NCBI GenBank assembly: GCA_030055465.1
Contig: JASFYF010000001.1
Location: forward strand, 762,447-826,446
DNA length: 64,000 bases
Reading direction: 5' to 3'
From: Candidatus Nezhaarchaeota archaeon
GTDB taxonomy: Archaea; Thermoproteota; Methanomethylicia; Nezhaarchaeales; WYZ-LMO8
The notes beneath the pieces are model-generated. The model did not search any database, had not been told where the DNA came from, and was given only the letters and a program-made list of their open reading frames with translations. Positions within the stretch are counted from its first letter, which is position 1; the number at the start of each line of letters is the position of its first letter. The position numbers and the translations under genes were made by a program. Positions 7,850-16,296 of this stretch are shown in pieces.

Positions 7850-9349
7850 ATGCCCGAGCCAGCGCTCCACTTCTCGGTTGTCTTCGCGGTTTCAGCCCCC
7901 CAATTCGGGGTTAGGAGGGCCCTGCCGCTGTCCGCCTTAGCCCTGCTCCCGGACGTCGACGTTCTGTTCGGGGTCCACAGGTCCATGAGCCACTCGGCCG
8001 TCCTTGTTGCCCTGGCCTTCCTGCCGGCGCTCTTGGCCGCCGCGCTTGCAGGGCGCAGGCGCCTGGGCCTAGCTGCAGCATGCTTCGCTGCTGTTCTAAG
8101 CCACCTAGCCTTGGACTGCTTTCAGTCGTATACCCCCCTGCTCTACCCGCTCTGCGGTGAGAGCTTCTGGGTTGACGTTGCTGGGGCAGTCTCGATCTCC
8201 GGGGGAGGCCTTGTCCCCCAGCTGTCGGCGGCGTTGAGGAGCATCCCAACAGAGTTCGCGGCCTTCGAATTCATGGATGCCCCCCTCTTCACCAGGGAGG
8301 GTTTCCTCGCCTCGGCCATGCTGGTCGCCGTTCCCCTCGCCTCGGCCCTCCGGCGGGTGAGGGTTGGTGGGGTAGCCGCTGGAGGTGGCTTTCCGGTTGG
8401 GCTCATGGTGATGGATGGCGGCCTCCGCCTCGAGGCCGTTGACCCCGGGGTCCGCGCCTCCAAGGACCTTGTGACGGTCGTGATACCCACCTTCAACGAG
8501 GAGGAGGGGATAGGCTCAGTGATAGATGAGCTTAGGGCTGAGGGCTACAGGAACATACTTGTGGTTGACGGCTACTCCACCGATAGGACTGTGGAGGTTG
8601 CAAGGTCCAAGGGCGTCGAGGTCGTCTACCAGAGCGGGTTTGGTAAGGCTGGCGCCGTGGCCACAGCCATAGGGCTCGTGTCAACCCCCTACGTGGTGTT
8701 CATGGATGGGGATGGAACCTACGACCCTAAGGACATAGAGGCCCTGCTTAGGCATGCGGGCGGCTACGACGAGGTCATAGGCTTGAGGTCCCAGAGGGAG
8801 AACATCCCGCTCCTGCACAGGTTTGGGAACAGGGTGATAAGCTCGGTGTTCAGCTTGATGTTGGGGAGGAGGGTTAGGGACCCGTGCAGCGGCATGTACC
8901 TTTTGAGGAGCGACTTCGCGAGGAGGCTTGAGATATCATCGTCTGGGTTCGACGTGGAGGTTGAGATTGCAGCTCAGGCAGCCTCTTTTGGGAGGATATT
9001 CGAGGTTCCGGTTAGGTATAGGAGGAGGCTTGGGAGGGGGAAGCTGAGGGCTTGCAGGGACGGGTTTAGGATACTCGCGTCGACCGTCAAGATGATGTGG
9101 CTCTACAACCCGGTGTTCCTGGCGTCCCTTATCGTGGCCTTACTAGCGTTTCCGGGGGCAGCGATACTCCTGGAGCAGCTGGTAACGAGGTACCTCTACG
9201 GTTCCTGGTCTCTGGGGTGGTCCTGGGTTGGGCTGGTGATGTTTGTGGCAGGCCTCCAGGGGTTGGCTGTGGTTGCGATATCGGTGATGTTGAGGGGTAT
9301 GGAGAGGAGGCTGATATCGATGCTGGAGGAGGCGAGGAGGGAGCGGTGA
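7850..9349 (+). CDS. Fusion of a DUF457/YdjM-like membrane hydrolase and a GT2 dolichyl-phosphate sugar synthase
   Basis: One uninterrupted 499-residue frame joins two families. Residues 1 to about 175 are hydrophobic and carry the DUF457/YdjM-like signature: LLPDVDVLFG, HRSMSHSAV and a later HLALDCFQ, candidate metal ligands. From about residue 203 a GT2 domain begins (VVIPTFNEEEGIGSVIDEL) with the DGYSTDRT nucleotide-binding loop, the MDGDGTYDP metal motif and RDPCSGMYLL acceptor motif of dolichol-phosphate mannose/glucose synthases; it ends in two membrane helices and a charged tail. Such GT2 enzymes load sugars onto polyprenyl phosphate. The linker contains methionines (about residues 184-187), so an internal start making the GT2 alone is possible. 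I do not know this fusion from other genomes. Confidence 0.85.
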   Translation: MPEPALHFSVVFAVSAPQFGVRRALPLSALALLPDVDVLFGVHRSMSHSAVLVALAFLPALLAAALAGRRRLGLAAACFAAVLSHLALDCFQSYTPLLYPLCGESFWVDVAGAVSISGGGLVPQLSAALRSIPTEFAAFEFMDAPLFTREGFLASAMLVAVPLASALRRVRVGGVAAGGGFPVGLMVMDGGLRLEAVDPGVRASKDLVTVVIPTFNEEEGIGSVIDELRAEGYRNILVVDGYSTDRTVEVARSKGVEVVYQSGFGKAGAVATAIGLVSTPYVVFMDGDGTYDPKDIEALLRHAGGYDEVIGLRSQRENIPLLHRFGNRVISSVFSLMLGRRVRDPCSGMYLLRSDFARRLEISSSGFDVEVEIAAQAASFGRIFEVPVRYRRRLGRGKLRACRDGFRILASTVKMMWLYNPVFLASLIVALLAFPGAAILLEQLVTRYLYGSWSLGWSWVGLVMFVAGLQGLAVVAISVMLRGMERRLISMLEEARRER

Positions 9350-9378
9350 AGGGCTCTAAGCTGGTTGGTGAGGCCTAG

Positions 9379-11337
9379 GTGCCCCGCCTAGAGCGGCTGC
9401 TCAGGCTGAGGCTTCTCCTGCCGTTGCTGGCCGTGGTTGCGCTGAGCTTCTCGGTGAGGCTACTGCTGGAGGGCGAGTACAGAAGCTGGGTGGTCTACGA
9501 CTACTCTGTGTGGCTCGCGGTGCTGCTGGTATGCTTGGGGGTTTACCTAGACGTGAAGCTTCTGGGCGGGAGGTTCGGCTACGCCTCAACGCTCCTCGTT
9601 GGCGTGTGCGGGGCCGCCGTAACCGTTGCGGGTAGGATTGCCTCCCTAATCTTAAACCAATCCGTGTACGCCCCCTACAAGCTTGTGCCGCTCTTCGGCT
9701 CCTCGTACTCCTACGATAGCTTTGTCGCCTCCTTGGTGTGCCTTATCTCGGGCTCCCTGTTGGCCAGCGTGGCGCTCGCGGTGCACTCCCTGTTGGGGAG
9801 GCCCCTAGTGTTCTTCGACTCTGCACCTCTAAGCTGCGCTGCGAGGTCTGCTTGGAGTGCTCTGGTGAGGCTGAACAGGAGGTTCTGGGCTCACAGGTGG
9901 CTCTACCTGCTTGCGGCTTTCCTATTCGGGTTTGCCTATAGGTTTGGGCCTGAGATTGTCTGGTGGCCTTGGCTTATAGGCTGGGATACCGTTGAGTACG
10001 CCGCCCACCTCATGGACTTCCTGGAGGGGCTTAACCCGCTTGCGAGCTACCACTGGATGGGCTCTATGAGGAACTGCCCTCCCCTCCTGAACGTGCTTCT
10101 ATGCCTCCCGGCATTGGCCGTCGGCGCCTGGAATGCCTTCAAGGTTTACCCGTCAGTTGCGTACGGCCTGCTCGCGATGTCGTCTGCGCTCGCCGCCAGG
10201 AGGGTCTTCGGGCTCGGCGGCTTCAGGTGCTTCCTCGCCTCGGCGGTTACGGCGCTATTCGTCTTGAACCTCAGGATCTCCTGGGACTACCAGAGGCAGC
10301 TTCTCGGCTCCGTCTTCATGCTTCTCTCGATAGCGGCCTTGGACTCGGAGGGTAAGCCCAGCTTGAGAAGATCGGTTGTCTCCGGCGTGCTCCTCGCCTG
10401 CTGCGCGCTGAGCCACGAGGTTACCGCGCTGTTCTCAGCTGCGCTATCGCTGCTCCTCGCTTACAGGTCCATTAGGCTTAGGGATTTCGGGGGGTTTGCG
10501 GCTGGCTTGGCCGCGCTGGCCGTCTCCGTTGGCTTGGAGGCCTGGTATTGGAGGAGGCCTTACACGCCGAACGCGTACTTTGGGGTTGCGCCTGTAGGCG
10601 TGGTCTCCTACTCCTCATCGACTATGTCTGAGGTTTTGGGCTACTTCGCCGCCGGCTTCGGCCTGATCCTCCCCTTCGCCGTCCTAGCCCTCCTCGACGG
10701 GTCCCGCGGCGCGGCGTACTCCAAGATCGGCCTGCTCTCGCTGGCGGCTGCGGGCCTGTCACCCCTCTTCGCGCCTTACACCTCAGCGGCCACATGGTAC
10801 AGGTTTCTCGTTGGGGCTGCCCCGCTCGCCTCTATGCTTGCCGGCGCCTGGATTATGAAGTCCGTTAGGGATAGGAGGTTCCACCTGCTATTCCTGCTCC
10901 TGCTCCTCGTCTTGGCGGTGCCCTACGCCTACGGCGTTGAGGACACATCCCGTTTCGTCTCTGCGCTCAGGGAGTTCCCCGGCGGCCTAGTTCCCTCACC
11001 CGTGAACCCCGCGGGCCTATTCGAGCTTAAGTCGTTGTCCGAGTGGTTTGAGGGGCGCGGGGCTGAGGCGGCTATCATTGCTGAGCCCGGGGTTGCCAGG
11101 TGGATTCACCTTGCGGTTAGGAACCCGACGCCCGGCGAGCTCGTGTGGGCAAGCTCCATCTCGAGCTCCTCCGTCAAGTCCATCATGGATGGGCTTGGGC
11201 TCGACAGGGCCTACGTGGCGTGCGCCTCCAGCCTCAAGGAGCTGGAGGGCTTCGAGGCGCGTAAGCTCAGGGAGGGAACCATCGACGTCTACCTCGTTGA
11301 GAGGCGCATAAGCCCTAGGGGGTTTGAGGCCTCATGA
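9379..11337 (+). CDS. Polytopic membrane protein, probable GT-C-type glycosyltransferase
   Basis: A 652-residue protein with roughly 12-14 hydrophobic helices, starting at GTG just after the DUF457-GT2 gene. A luminal-loop-like segment WDTVEYAAHLMDFLEG near residue 200 places acidic residues after a membrane helix, as in the first loop of GT-C enzymes that use polyprenyl-linked sugars. A short soluble tail of about 120 residues follows the last helix. Being downstream of a polyprenyl-phosphate sugar synthase fits a role in using that donor on the outer face of the membrane. No specific family motif (such as WWDxG of oligosaccharyltransferases) is seen, so the assignment rests on topology and context. 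Confidence 0.65.
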   Translation: MPRLERLLRLRLLLPLLAVVALSFSVRLLLEGEYRSWVVYDYSVWLAVLLVCLGVYLDVKLLGGRFGYASTLLVGVCGAAVTVAGRIASLILNQSVYAPYKLVPLFGSSYSYDSFVASLVCLISGSLLASVALAVHSLLGRPLVFFDSAPLSCAARSAWSALVRLNRRFWAHRWLYLLAAFLFGFAYRFGPEIVWWPWLIGWDTVEYAAHLMDFLEGLNPLASYHWMGSMRNCPPLLNVLLCLPALAVGAWNAFKVYPSVAYGLLAMSSALAARRVFGLGGFRCFLASAVTALFVLNLRISWDYQRQLLGSVFMLLSIAALDSEGKPSLRRSVVSGVLLACCALSHEVTALFSAALSLLLAYRSIRLRDFGGFAAGLAALAVSVGLEAWYWRRPYTPNAYFGVAPVGVVSYSSSTMSEVLGYFAAGFGLILPFAVLALLDGSRGAAYSKIGLLSLAAAGLSPLFAPYTSAATWYRFLVGAAPLASMLAGAWIMKSVRDRRFHLLFLLLLLVLAVPYAYGVEDTSRFVSALREFPGGLVPSPVNPAGLFELKSLSEWFEGRGAEAAIIAEPGVARWIHLAVRNPTPGELVWASSISSSSVKSIMDGLGLDRAYVACASSLKELEGFEARKLREGTIDVYLVERRISPRGFEAS

Positions 11338-11391
11338 TGGCCTCTCGGCAGGGTGGTTTAAGGGGCCCCGCGCGCCACGCCTAGCTGGGGG

Positions 11392-12879
11392 TTGCCGGTG
11401 AGCTGGGTCCTCGACGAGGAGGTTTTGGCCGTGCTGGCGGCGATAGTCGTGGTTTCATGTGTCTTCGCGGCGGTGCAGGCCTTCAGCGCTGGGAGGGTTG
11501 TTGAGCCCTTCTCCGAGCTGGGGCTTCTCGGGCCTGAGGGCAGGATAGGGGGTTACCCCAGGGCTGTGGTTGCCGGCCAGCCCTTCACCTTGAACGTGTA
11601 CGTTGGGAATCACGAGGGGAAAACGATGTATTACAGGGTGCTCGTTAAGCTTGGAGACAGCGCCTCGACCGTAAACGAAACGGTGTTCTTGCTTGCTGAG
11701 CCCATAGCTGAGGTTCGGGCCGTCTTAACGCACAACTCCTCGCGGGTGATCCCCCTCAACATAACTTTACGTGAGCCCGCTGTTCGGGCCAGGCTGATCT
11801 TCGAGCTGTGGGCGTTCAACGAGGCGGCCGGGGACTTCGCGTATCATGGCCGCTGGAACCAGCTTTGGATCAACGTGACCGGCGAGCCTGTCGGCGGCGA
11901 AGGCCCTCGGGGCATAGCCTTAAGCCGGGAAATGGAGGGCAGGCTTGTAGAGGGCTACTTGGCCGTGAGGAGGGCGGAGGGGGCTGGGGGGGAAGTTGCG
12001 GGGATGGTTGGCTTGTTGAGCGACGCGGTGAACCTGGCCTTAAAGGGATGTGGGGGCGAAGCTGAAGCCCTCGTCGCGCGGGTTTTGGCCGTGGAACCCG
12101 AGGTTTCGAGGCTCGGCTTGGAGGCTGGGAGGATGAAGCTTTACGCGGGCGTCGGCATCTCCATCGGGGTCTGCGCTGCCGGGGCTGGGATCTACATGCT
12201 TCTGAGGCGCAGGGTTTGGGGTTGGTGGGCGAAACTCTACAGGGGCTGGTCGGCGACGTGGAGGGGAGGCGCCTCAAAGCTTAACGGCTTGGAGGAGGCC
12301 TTAAGAGGCTACTTAGCCTCCGCCGGTGGGGTCCCTGTTGGAGACGTCGTTTTCGGGTGGGGCGCCGGGCGGGGCCCATGCGAGGTGGCGAGGGCCCTGC
12401 GTAGGCTTGTCAGGCGCGGGCTCGTCGAGCTTGTGGATCCCAATCCTCCTGGAAGCTTCCAGCGGTTCTTCTTTTCCAGGTATAACCTCGGCTTCGCCTT
12501 AACCGCGTTGGTGGTGGCCCTCCTGATCCTATCGGTTTTCCTGTCGGACCTTTCGCCATTCGTTGCTGGCTTGAGGGTTGTCTTGGGCTCGGCCTTTACG
12601 CTCTTCATTCCGGGCTGCGCGCTCGTAGAGGCCTTGTATCCGGGTGAGGGGGAGCTTACCCCCCTTGAAAGGTTGGCGCTTTCAGTCGGTCTCAGCCTAG
12701 CCCTCGTTCCCCTTGTGGGCTTGGCGCTTAACTACACTCCTTGGGGCATCAGGCTTAGCCCGGTCTTGGCTGCCCTGTCGGTCCTATCATTGGGGCTGAT
12801 GTTCGCGTCGGCCTACAGGAAGTTTCGCCTGTTAACCCTGAAGGCGTTGGCCTTGAGGGCTTCAGCTCGTGGCTTATAG
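11392..12879 (+). CDS. DUF1616 protein with permuted domain order and internal winged helix
   Basis: A 495-residue protein. After one N-terminal membrane helix comes an ectodomain with the DUF1616 external signature (FSELGLLGPEGRIGGYPR and VYVGNHEGKTMYYRVLV). A second membrane helix near residue 250 leads to a cytoplasmic region of which residues about 298-350 look like a winged helix (ALRRLVRRGLVELVDPNPPG). The C terminus contains the membrane block of DUF1616 (PGCALVEALYP, LERLALSVGLSLALVP, NYTPWGIRLSP). In the forms I know, the membrane block precedes the ectodomain; here it follows. Start is TTG 11392 or GTG 11398. Last gene of the operon. Function unknown; the architecture suggests membrane sensing or scaffolding. 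Confidence 0.8.
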   Translation: MPVSWVLDEEVLAVLAAIVVVSCVFAAVQAFSAGRVVEPFSELGLLGPEGRIGGYPRAVVAGQPFTLNVYVGNHEGKTMYYRVLVKLGDSASTVNETVFLLAEPIAEVRAVLTHNSSRVIPLNITLREPAVRARLIFELWAFNEAAGDFAYHGRWNQLWINVTGEPVGGEGPRGIALSREMEGRLVEGYLAVRRAEGAGGEVAGMVGLLSDAVNLALKGCGGEAEALVARVLAVEPEVSRLGLEAGRMKLYAGVGISIGVCAAGAGIYMLLRRRVWGWWAKLYRGWSATWRGGASKLNGLEEALRGYLASAGGVPVGDVVFGWGAGRGPCEVARALRRLVRRGLVELVDPNPPGSFQRFFFSRYNLGFALTALVVALLILSVFLSDLSPFVAGLRVVLGSAFTLFIPGCALVEALYPGEGELTPLERLALSVGLSLALVPLVGLALNYTPWGIRLSPVLAALSVLSLGLMFASAYRKFRLLTLKALALRASARGL

Positions 12880-12910
12880 AAGCCCTGCTTTCGGCTATGG
12901 GGAATATTGA

Positions 12911-12916
12911 TTTTAA
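12911..12916 (+). promoter_or_regulatory. TATA box of the sugar epimerase gene
   Basis: TTTTAA about 25 bases upstream of the TTG at 12938. At the usual spacing the transcript would begin at or within a base or two of the start codon, so the message is probably leaderless. Confidence 0.5.
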
Positions 12917-12937
12917 GGCGTTCGGGGGTCAGTAGCC

Positions 12938-13909
12938 TTGAAGGGCGGAACCGTGCTCGTCACGGGCGGGGCCGGCTTCATTGGAAGCCACATGGTTGAC
13001 GTGCTTGTGCGCGAAGGGTTCAGGGTACGCGTGCTTGACAACCTCAGCAGCGGCAGGTTGGATAACCTTAACTGCCACGTGGGCGGCTCCAGCGTCGAGG
13101 TCTTGAACGTTGACCTCAAGGATGCGTCGGTGGTCCTTCAAGCCGTCAAGGATGTTGGCGCCGCCTTCCACTTTGCGGCGAACCCGGAGGTTAGGGTTAG
13201 CACCGTTAACCCGGATGTGCACTTTAACGAGAACGTCGTCGCAACGTTCAACCTGCTTGAGGCTGTGAGGAGGAACGACGTTGAAGAGCTTGTTTTCGCC
13301 TCCTCCAGCAGTGTCTACGGTGAGCCGGAGTCCATACCTGTTGGGGAGGACGCGCCGATTAGGCCCGTGTCCGTCTACGGCGCCAGCAAGGCTGCGTGTG
13401 AGGGCCTGATGCACGCGTACAGCCGCCTTTACGGGGTTAGGGCCCTCGTTTTGAGGTATGCCAACGTTGTTGGGCCTAGGCTTAGGCATGGAGTGGTCTA
13501 CGACTTCGTGGTTAAGCTGCTGAGGAACCCAGGAGCCTTGGAGGTCTTGGGCGATGGGGCGCAGGTGCGGAGCTACGTGCACGTAGAGGATGCTGTTGAG
13601 GCCACGTTGATTGCCTGGAGAAAGTTCGCCAACGCGTTTGAAGTCTACAATGTTGGCTGCGAGGACTGGATAAGCGTCAGCGAGGTTGCCGACATCGTCG
13701 GCGAGGTTATGGGGCTTAGAGGTGCTAGGCGCCTGTACAAGCCGGTTCTACACGGCGTTGGGTGGCCGGGAGACGTTAAGCGCGTAGCCCTAGCCGTGGA
13801 GAGGCTTAAGAGCTTGGGGTGGAGGCCTAGGATGAAGAGCAGGCAGGCGGTTTCGGAGGCTGCTAGGAGCATACTCCAGGAGCTTAAGGGCTCAGCGGGT
13901 GCCAGGTGA
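12938..13909 (+). CDS. NAD-dependent nucleotide-sugar epimerase (GalE-like)
   Basis: A 323-residue extended short-chain dehydrogenase of normal size. The Rossmann signature TGGAGFIGSH is at residues 9-18, the substrate-side serine cluster FASSSSVYGEP near 122-132, and the catalytic YGASK (Tyr about 146, Lys about 150) follows. The C-terminal part has RSYVHVEDAVEA, typical of UDP-glucose/UDP-GlcNAc 4-epimerases and dehydratases of this clan. It would supply activated sugars to the glycosyltransferases downstream. Specificity cannot be read from sequence. It begins with TTG at a probably leaderless start and begins the glycan locus. Confidence 0.88.
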   Translation: MKGGTVLVTGGAGFIGSHMVDVLVREGFRVRVLDNLSSGRLDNLNCHVGGSSVEVLNVDLKDASVVLQAVKDVGAAFHFAANPEVRVSTVNPDVHFNENVVATFNLLEAVRRNDVEELVFASSSSVYGEPESIPVGEDAPIRPVSVYGASKAACEGLMHAYSRLYGVRALVLRYANVVGPRLRHGVVYDFVVKLLRNPGALEVLGDGAQVRSYVHVEDAVEATLIAWRKFANAFEVYNVGCEDWISVSEVADIVGEVMGLRGARRLYKPVLHGVGWPGDVKRVALAVERLKSLGWRPRMKSRQAVSEAARSILQELKGSAGAR

Positions 13910-14043
13910 TGTCAGCCTTGAAGGCTGCCCCCGTAATGGCTGGATCGGTTGGGCTGGCATTCGTAGAACTGTTGGGCTGGGGAGCGTTGGGTGAGGCTGC
14001 TCAGGACATCCCAAGAAACCTTGAAGGTGCCTTGAAGCGGTAA
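13909..14043 (+). CDS. Possible small hydrophobic protein coupled to the epimerase
   Basis: A 44-residue frame whose ATG overlaps the epimerase stop as ATGA, the usual coupling arrangement. It begins MSALKAAPVMAGSVG and has a hydrophobic centre with a charged end. The overlap and composition are the only support; no family is recognised, and it could be chance. Confidence 0.3.
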   Translation: MSALKAAPVMAGSVGLAFVELLGWGALGEAAQDIPRNLEGALKR

Positions 14044-14142
14044 GCGGATTGTAGCCTCGTTGGTGCAGTCAATGCATGAATTGGGTGGAAAGCGCTTTAA
14101 TATGCGCGTGAACCCTAGAGAGAACCGGTGGAGTAATTGTTC

Positions 14143-14343
14143 ATGGTTGGCCTCTCTCGCCTTGGGGTTGAGAGGATTCATCGCTGCAGCCTTGTGGATG
14201 CGCTTTGGCTCACGGCGCTGTACAAGCCTGTGGAGAGGAGGTTGGAGAAGGGCTTGAGAAGATTGAAGGGGCAGAGGAAGCCGGCAAGGGCAATTAATAA
14301 AGTTTGGGCTAAGCTTCTGCACGTTCACGCCTCGCCGAGGTAG
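14143..14343 (+). CDS. Possible small basic protein upstream of UDP-GlcNAc 2-epimerase
   Basis: A 66-residue, arginine- and lysine-rich frame from an ATG at 14143, preceded by GGTGGAG and by a TATA-like CTTTAATATG near 14095. It stops 11 bases before the start of the 2-epimerase gene. It has one weakly hydrophobic helix (DALWLTALYKP) and otherwise amphipathic helices. Codon use resembles the neighbours. No family is recognised; a decayed remnant of a larger gene is the alternative. Confidence 0.35.
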   Translation: MVGLSRLGVERIHRCSLVDALWLTALYKPVERRLEKGLRRLKGQRKPARAINKVWAKLLHVHASPR

Positions 14344-14354
14344 ATGATGCTTCA

Positions 14355-15644
14355 TTGAGGCCAGCTATGGTTGTTGCGGGCACTAGGCCTGAGCTTATTA
14401 AGCTGGCCCCTGTATTGCGGGGGCTGGATGAAGCCGGCGTAGATTACGTTTTCGTCTGGAGCGGGCAGCATTACGATTATCTGCTCAGCCAGGTTTTCTT
14501 TGAGGAGTTTGGGCTGGATGGGGCTGACGTGGACTTGGGTGTTGGCAGCGGCTCCCACGCCCAGCAGGCGGGCCAGATTATGGCTGGGCTTGAGGGGCTT
14601 ATAGGCGATTATAAGCCCTCTTTGGTGGTGGCTGAGGGCGACACCAACACGGTTTTGGCGGCGGCGCTTTCAGCCGTCAAGTGCCATGTGCCCTTCGCCC
14701 ATGTGGAGGCTGGTTTGCGCAGCTGGAACATGCTTATGCCTGAAGAGGTTAACCGGCGTGTCGCCGACGCGGTGGCAAGCCTGCACTTCGCGCCTACAGA
14801 GTGGGCGGCGCTCAACCTCCTATTCGAGGGAGTTTCAAGCCGAAGCGTGCATGTAACGGGCAACACGATTGTGGATGCTGTGGGGCGTTTCATGCCCCGC
14901 GTGGAGGAGCAAGCTGGGAAAGTTTTGGAGAAGCATGGGCTGGAAAGGGGCGGATACTTGCTTGTAACCCTTCATAGGGCCGAGAACACGGATAATCCTG
15001 AAAGGCTTAGGGGCGTGGTTGAGGCGCTTATGGAGCTTGCTAAACGCTTCAGGGTCGTTTTTCCCTTGCATCCGAGGACGCGGAAAATGCTTGATGGGCT
15101 GGGCTTGCTTGGACAGCTTGAGGATGCAGTTATGCTCATGGAGCCTCTGGGGTATTTCGAGTTTTTGGCCTTGTTGGCCAACTGCCTCGTGGCGCTTACG
15201 GATAGCGGCGGCGTGCAGGAGGAGGCCTTCACACTTAAGGTGCCAACGGTTACATTGCGCTACAATACCGAGAGGCCTGAAACCACCATGCACGGCGTGA
15301 ATGTGCTGGCCGGAGCTGAAGCCCACAAGATTGTTGAGTGTACGGTTAGGCAGGCTGAAAGGGCCGGCGAGATTAGGCGTTTAAGCTTCGAGAATCCCCT
15401 TGGAGATGGCGAAGCTGGAAGACGCATAACCCAAATAATCAGGAAGGCGGTTGAATCAGGGCTAGCTATTGTTGAGCCGGATCTGAGGGAGACGCCTATG
15501 GTGGTTTATAGGCTTTTGGAGGCTGACGCCATAAGCAGTCCAGAGGTTTTTGATTTGCTGGCTAGTTTCGATCATGATGGAAAGTCGCATCTGCCCAGCG
15601 GGACCCGTGGAAAACTTTTGGCTAGGCTTAAGATATGCTGGTAA
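14355..15644 (+). CDS. wecB: UDP-N-acetylglucosamine 2-epimerase (non-hydrolysing)
   Basis: A 429-residue enzyme that interconverts UDP-GlcNAc and UDP-ManNAc in the cytoplasm, feeding ManNAc-type sugars into surface glycans. Family motifs are present in order: AGTRPELIKLAP, AEGDTNTVLA, AHVEAGLRS, MPEEVNRRVAD, VTGNTIVDAV, LHRAENTDN, and TDSGGVQEEA with VPTVTLR near the C terminus. Substrate and catalytic residues of the GT-B fold appear intact. It is about 50 residues longer than the usual 360-380, owing to a C-terminal extension of no clear function. The start is a TTG; upstream are short uncertain frames. Function is well supported. Confidence 0.95.
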   Translation: MRPAMVVAGTRPELIKLAPVLRGLDEAGVDYVFVWSGQHYDYLLSQVFFEEFGLDGADVDLGVGSGSHAQQAGQIMAGLEGLIGDYKPSLVVAEGDTNTVLAAALSAVKCHVPFAHVEAGLRSWNMLMPEEVNRRVADAVASLHFAPTEWAALNLLFEGVSSRSVHVTGNTIVDAVGRFMPRVEEQAGKVLEKHGLERGGYLLVTLHRAENTDNPERLRGVVEALMELAKRFRVVFPLHPRTRKMLDGLGLLGQLEDAVMLMEPLGYFEFLALLANCLVALTDSGGVQEEAFTLKVPTVTLRYNTERPETTMHGVNVLAGAEAHKIVECTVRQAERAGEIRRLSFENPLGDGEAGRRITQIIRKAVESGLAIVEPDLRETPMVVYRLLEADAISSPEVFDLLASFDHDGKSHLPSGTRGKLLARLKICW

Positions 15645-15737
15645 CCATGCAGCGTATGGTGGCTTAGGTTGAAGGTGGCTAGAGATTGTATTACATAAAG
15701 TAAAATGCCGTACTTTTTAATGATAAGTGGGTGAAAG

Positions 15738-16052
15738 TTGGGATACGTTATAACTGAGAAGGGGACGGCTACTATTCCAGCGGAGGTTAGGAGAAGATAT
15801 AATCTGAGGAGGGGTTCCCGTGTTGAATTCGTTGAAACTGATGAGGGAATTCTGATAGTTCCAGTGGTTCCTTTGGAGGAGCTGTACGGCGTTGATGGGA
15901 AGGTTAGGAAAAAAGTCTACATGATTGTGAAGGAGCTGCATGAGGAAAGGAAGCCGCTGGGGGAAAATAAAGTACTTTTTGACACGGGACTACTTTTCTT
16001 CAATTTTGTCGAAACAAAATGTGGTAACCGTGAGACCGGCTTCGTGGCGTAG
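15738..16052 (+). pseudogene. AbrB-type VapB antitoxin reading through into a truncated PIN toxin
   Basis: The first 75 or so residues are an AbrB/SpoVT swapped-hairpin domain (ITEKGTATIPAEVRRRYNLR, then VEFVETDEGILIVPV) followed by the toxin-binding helix. The frame then continues without a stop into VLFDTGLLFFNF, which looks like the first strand of a PIN-domain VapC (normally a new start such as MxxxDTxxL). After another 20 residues it ends and no further PIN sequence is seen. A TATA-like CTTTTTAATG lies near 15711-15720, about 25 bases before the TTG start. I read this as a VapBC locus from which most of the toxin has been lost and the antitoxin stop removed. A functional antitoxin domain may still be made. 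Confidence 0.65.
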
Positions 16053-16296
16053 CGTGTATGGGAATTTTGGCTGTTAATCGTGCTTGTGATTTCCTGCGTC
16101 GTGGTGTCCAATGTGTCGCGATTGATGCTGTTGAAGGTTCTGAATATTGGTAAAACATGGGATGAGCCAAGAGAAACTATCCGCGGGGTTAAGCCCTCAA
16201 AAATCTCAATAATAAGCTTTAGCAGAGACTTCGACAGCTCGTTGATTGAATAAACATTATAGTCTGCTTCTGCACAGGCTCTGTTTTTGCGATTAC
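16053..16296 (+). other. Non-coding remnant region before the methyltransferase
   Basis: No complete gene. Short frames include 43 codons at 16125-16253 containing KPSKISIISFSRDFD and an overlapping frame MGILAVNRACDFLRRG. Both look like gene debris rather than functional genes, fitting the toxin truncation just upstream. Confidence 0.35.
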
